Below, piece by piece: positions 59,819-60,303 of a DNA stretch of 60,303 nucleotides (positions are counted from its first letter, which is position 1; each line of letters starts with the position of its first letter). The notes beneath the pieces are model-generated. The model had not been told where the DNA came from and searched no databases. It saw only the letters and a list, made by a program, of their open reading frames with translations. The DNA is taken from the NCBI GenBank assembly GCA_947174835.1, contig CAMWKM010000002.1, forward strand, positions 1 through 60,303. The letters run 5' to 3'. The DNA is from an uncultured Prevotella sp. (lineage in GTDB: Bacteria > Bacteroidota > Bacteroidia > Bacteroidales > Bacteroidaceae). The position numbers and the translations under genes were made by a program.

Positions 59819-60184
59819 TCAGCTCAATATTTTCTTGACTCTGACTTTAAGTTCCATTGGGTTGAACGGTTTGGTGATATAGTCCTCGGCACCGACCTCC
59901 AGTAGACGGATGCGCTCGCTGGTAGAGTCCTCGCTGGAAAGCATGATGACGGGGATATGGCGGAACAGTTCGTTCTGCTTGATCCATTCCAGAAAATCGT
60001 CACCGCGCATTCCCGGCATACGGATGTCGGAGATAATGAGGTCTGGAGTGTTGCCGGCCTGAAGCCACTTAACGCCTTCCAGTCCGTCGGGCAACCATTT
60101 CACGTCGTAATTACTCATGAGATAAATGGTGAGTACCTTTGCAATGGTCTCTTTATCGTCTAAGATTAAGATTTTCTTTTTCAT
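59819..60184 (-). CDS. Single-domain response regulator (REC only)
   Basis: MKKKILILDDKETIAKVL...PDLIISDIRMPGMRGDDFLEWI...HIPVIMLSSEDS...GAEDYITKPFNPMELKVRVKKIL. Confidence 0.93.
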   Translation of the reverse strand: MKKKILILDDKETIAKVLTIYLMSNYDVKWLPDGLEGVKWLQAGNTPDLIISDIRMPGMRGDDFLEWIKQNELFRHIPVIMLSSEDSTSERIRLLEVGAEDYITKPFNPMELKVRVKKILS

Positions 60185-60303
60185 ATAATATTGAGGTTCT
60201 CTTTGTTTCAAGTCAAGGTTTTCAATTAATGTGCAAAAGTATAAAAAAAAAAAAAAAAAAAACAATGAAAAACAAAAAAATTGTTTTTTTTTAATAAAAT
60301 AAT

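Noticed and set aside
1-60303. tRNA or rRNA genes
   Set aside because: No tRNA cloverleaf or rRNA-like stretch recognised by eye; a tRNAscan/Infernal run would be decisive

Overview
The window is 60.3 kb of a Bacteroidales (Prevotella/Segatella-like) chromosome, inferred from protein style and recurrent TAnnTTTG promoters. It holds: (1) housekeeping blocks: pheT (cut at the left edge), YebC, ppdK, nhaC, dnaN, a dnaQ-like exonuclease, coaBC, recN, mgtC-like, an M3 peptidase, dCMP deaminase, an S41 protease, a DUF721/DciA-like gene, recF, ribH and xth; (2) a plus-strand surface-polysaccharide locus (about 8.6-24.4 kb) with a UpxY-type antiterminator behind a long structured leader, rfbA/rfbC, Wzx/Wzy, glycosyltransferases and a LicD / CDP-glycerol-transferase / IspD-like module; (3) an SF2 helicase with an unusual C-terminus; (4) an EcoRV-like restriction-modification island (45.2-49.3 kb) whose endonuclease is frameshifted by one base, bounded by 35-bp inverted repeats (32/35) and by a direct repeat carrying a 22-bp-period array; (5) a minus-strand exopolysaccharide locus (49.4-60.2 kb) ending in a pseudo-receiver/sugar-transferase fusion and a single-domain response regulator. 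The most unusual non-coding signals are several families of short tandem or palindromic intergenic repeats with 10- or 22-bp periods, a 197-bp element with 35-bp inverted ends upstream of rfbA, and two abutting perfect 14-bp-stem hairpins inside a glycosyltransferase CDS. All assignments come from reading the sequence and recalled family motifs; no searches were run.
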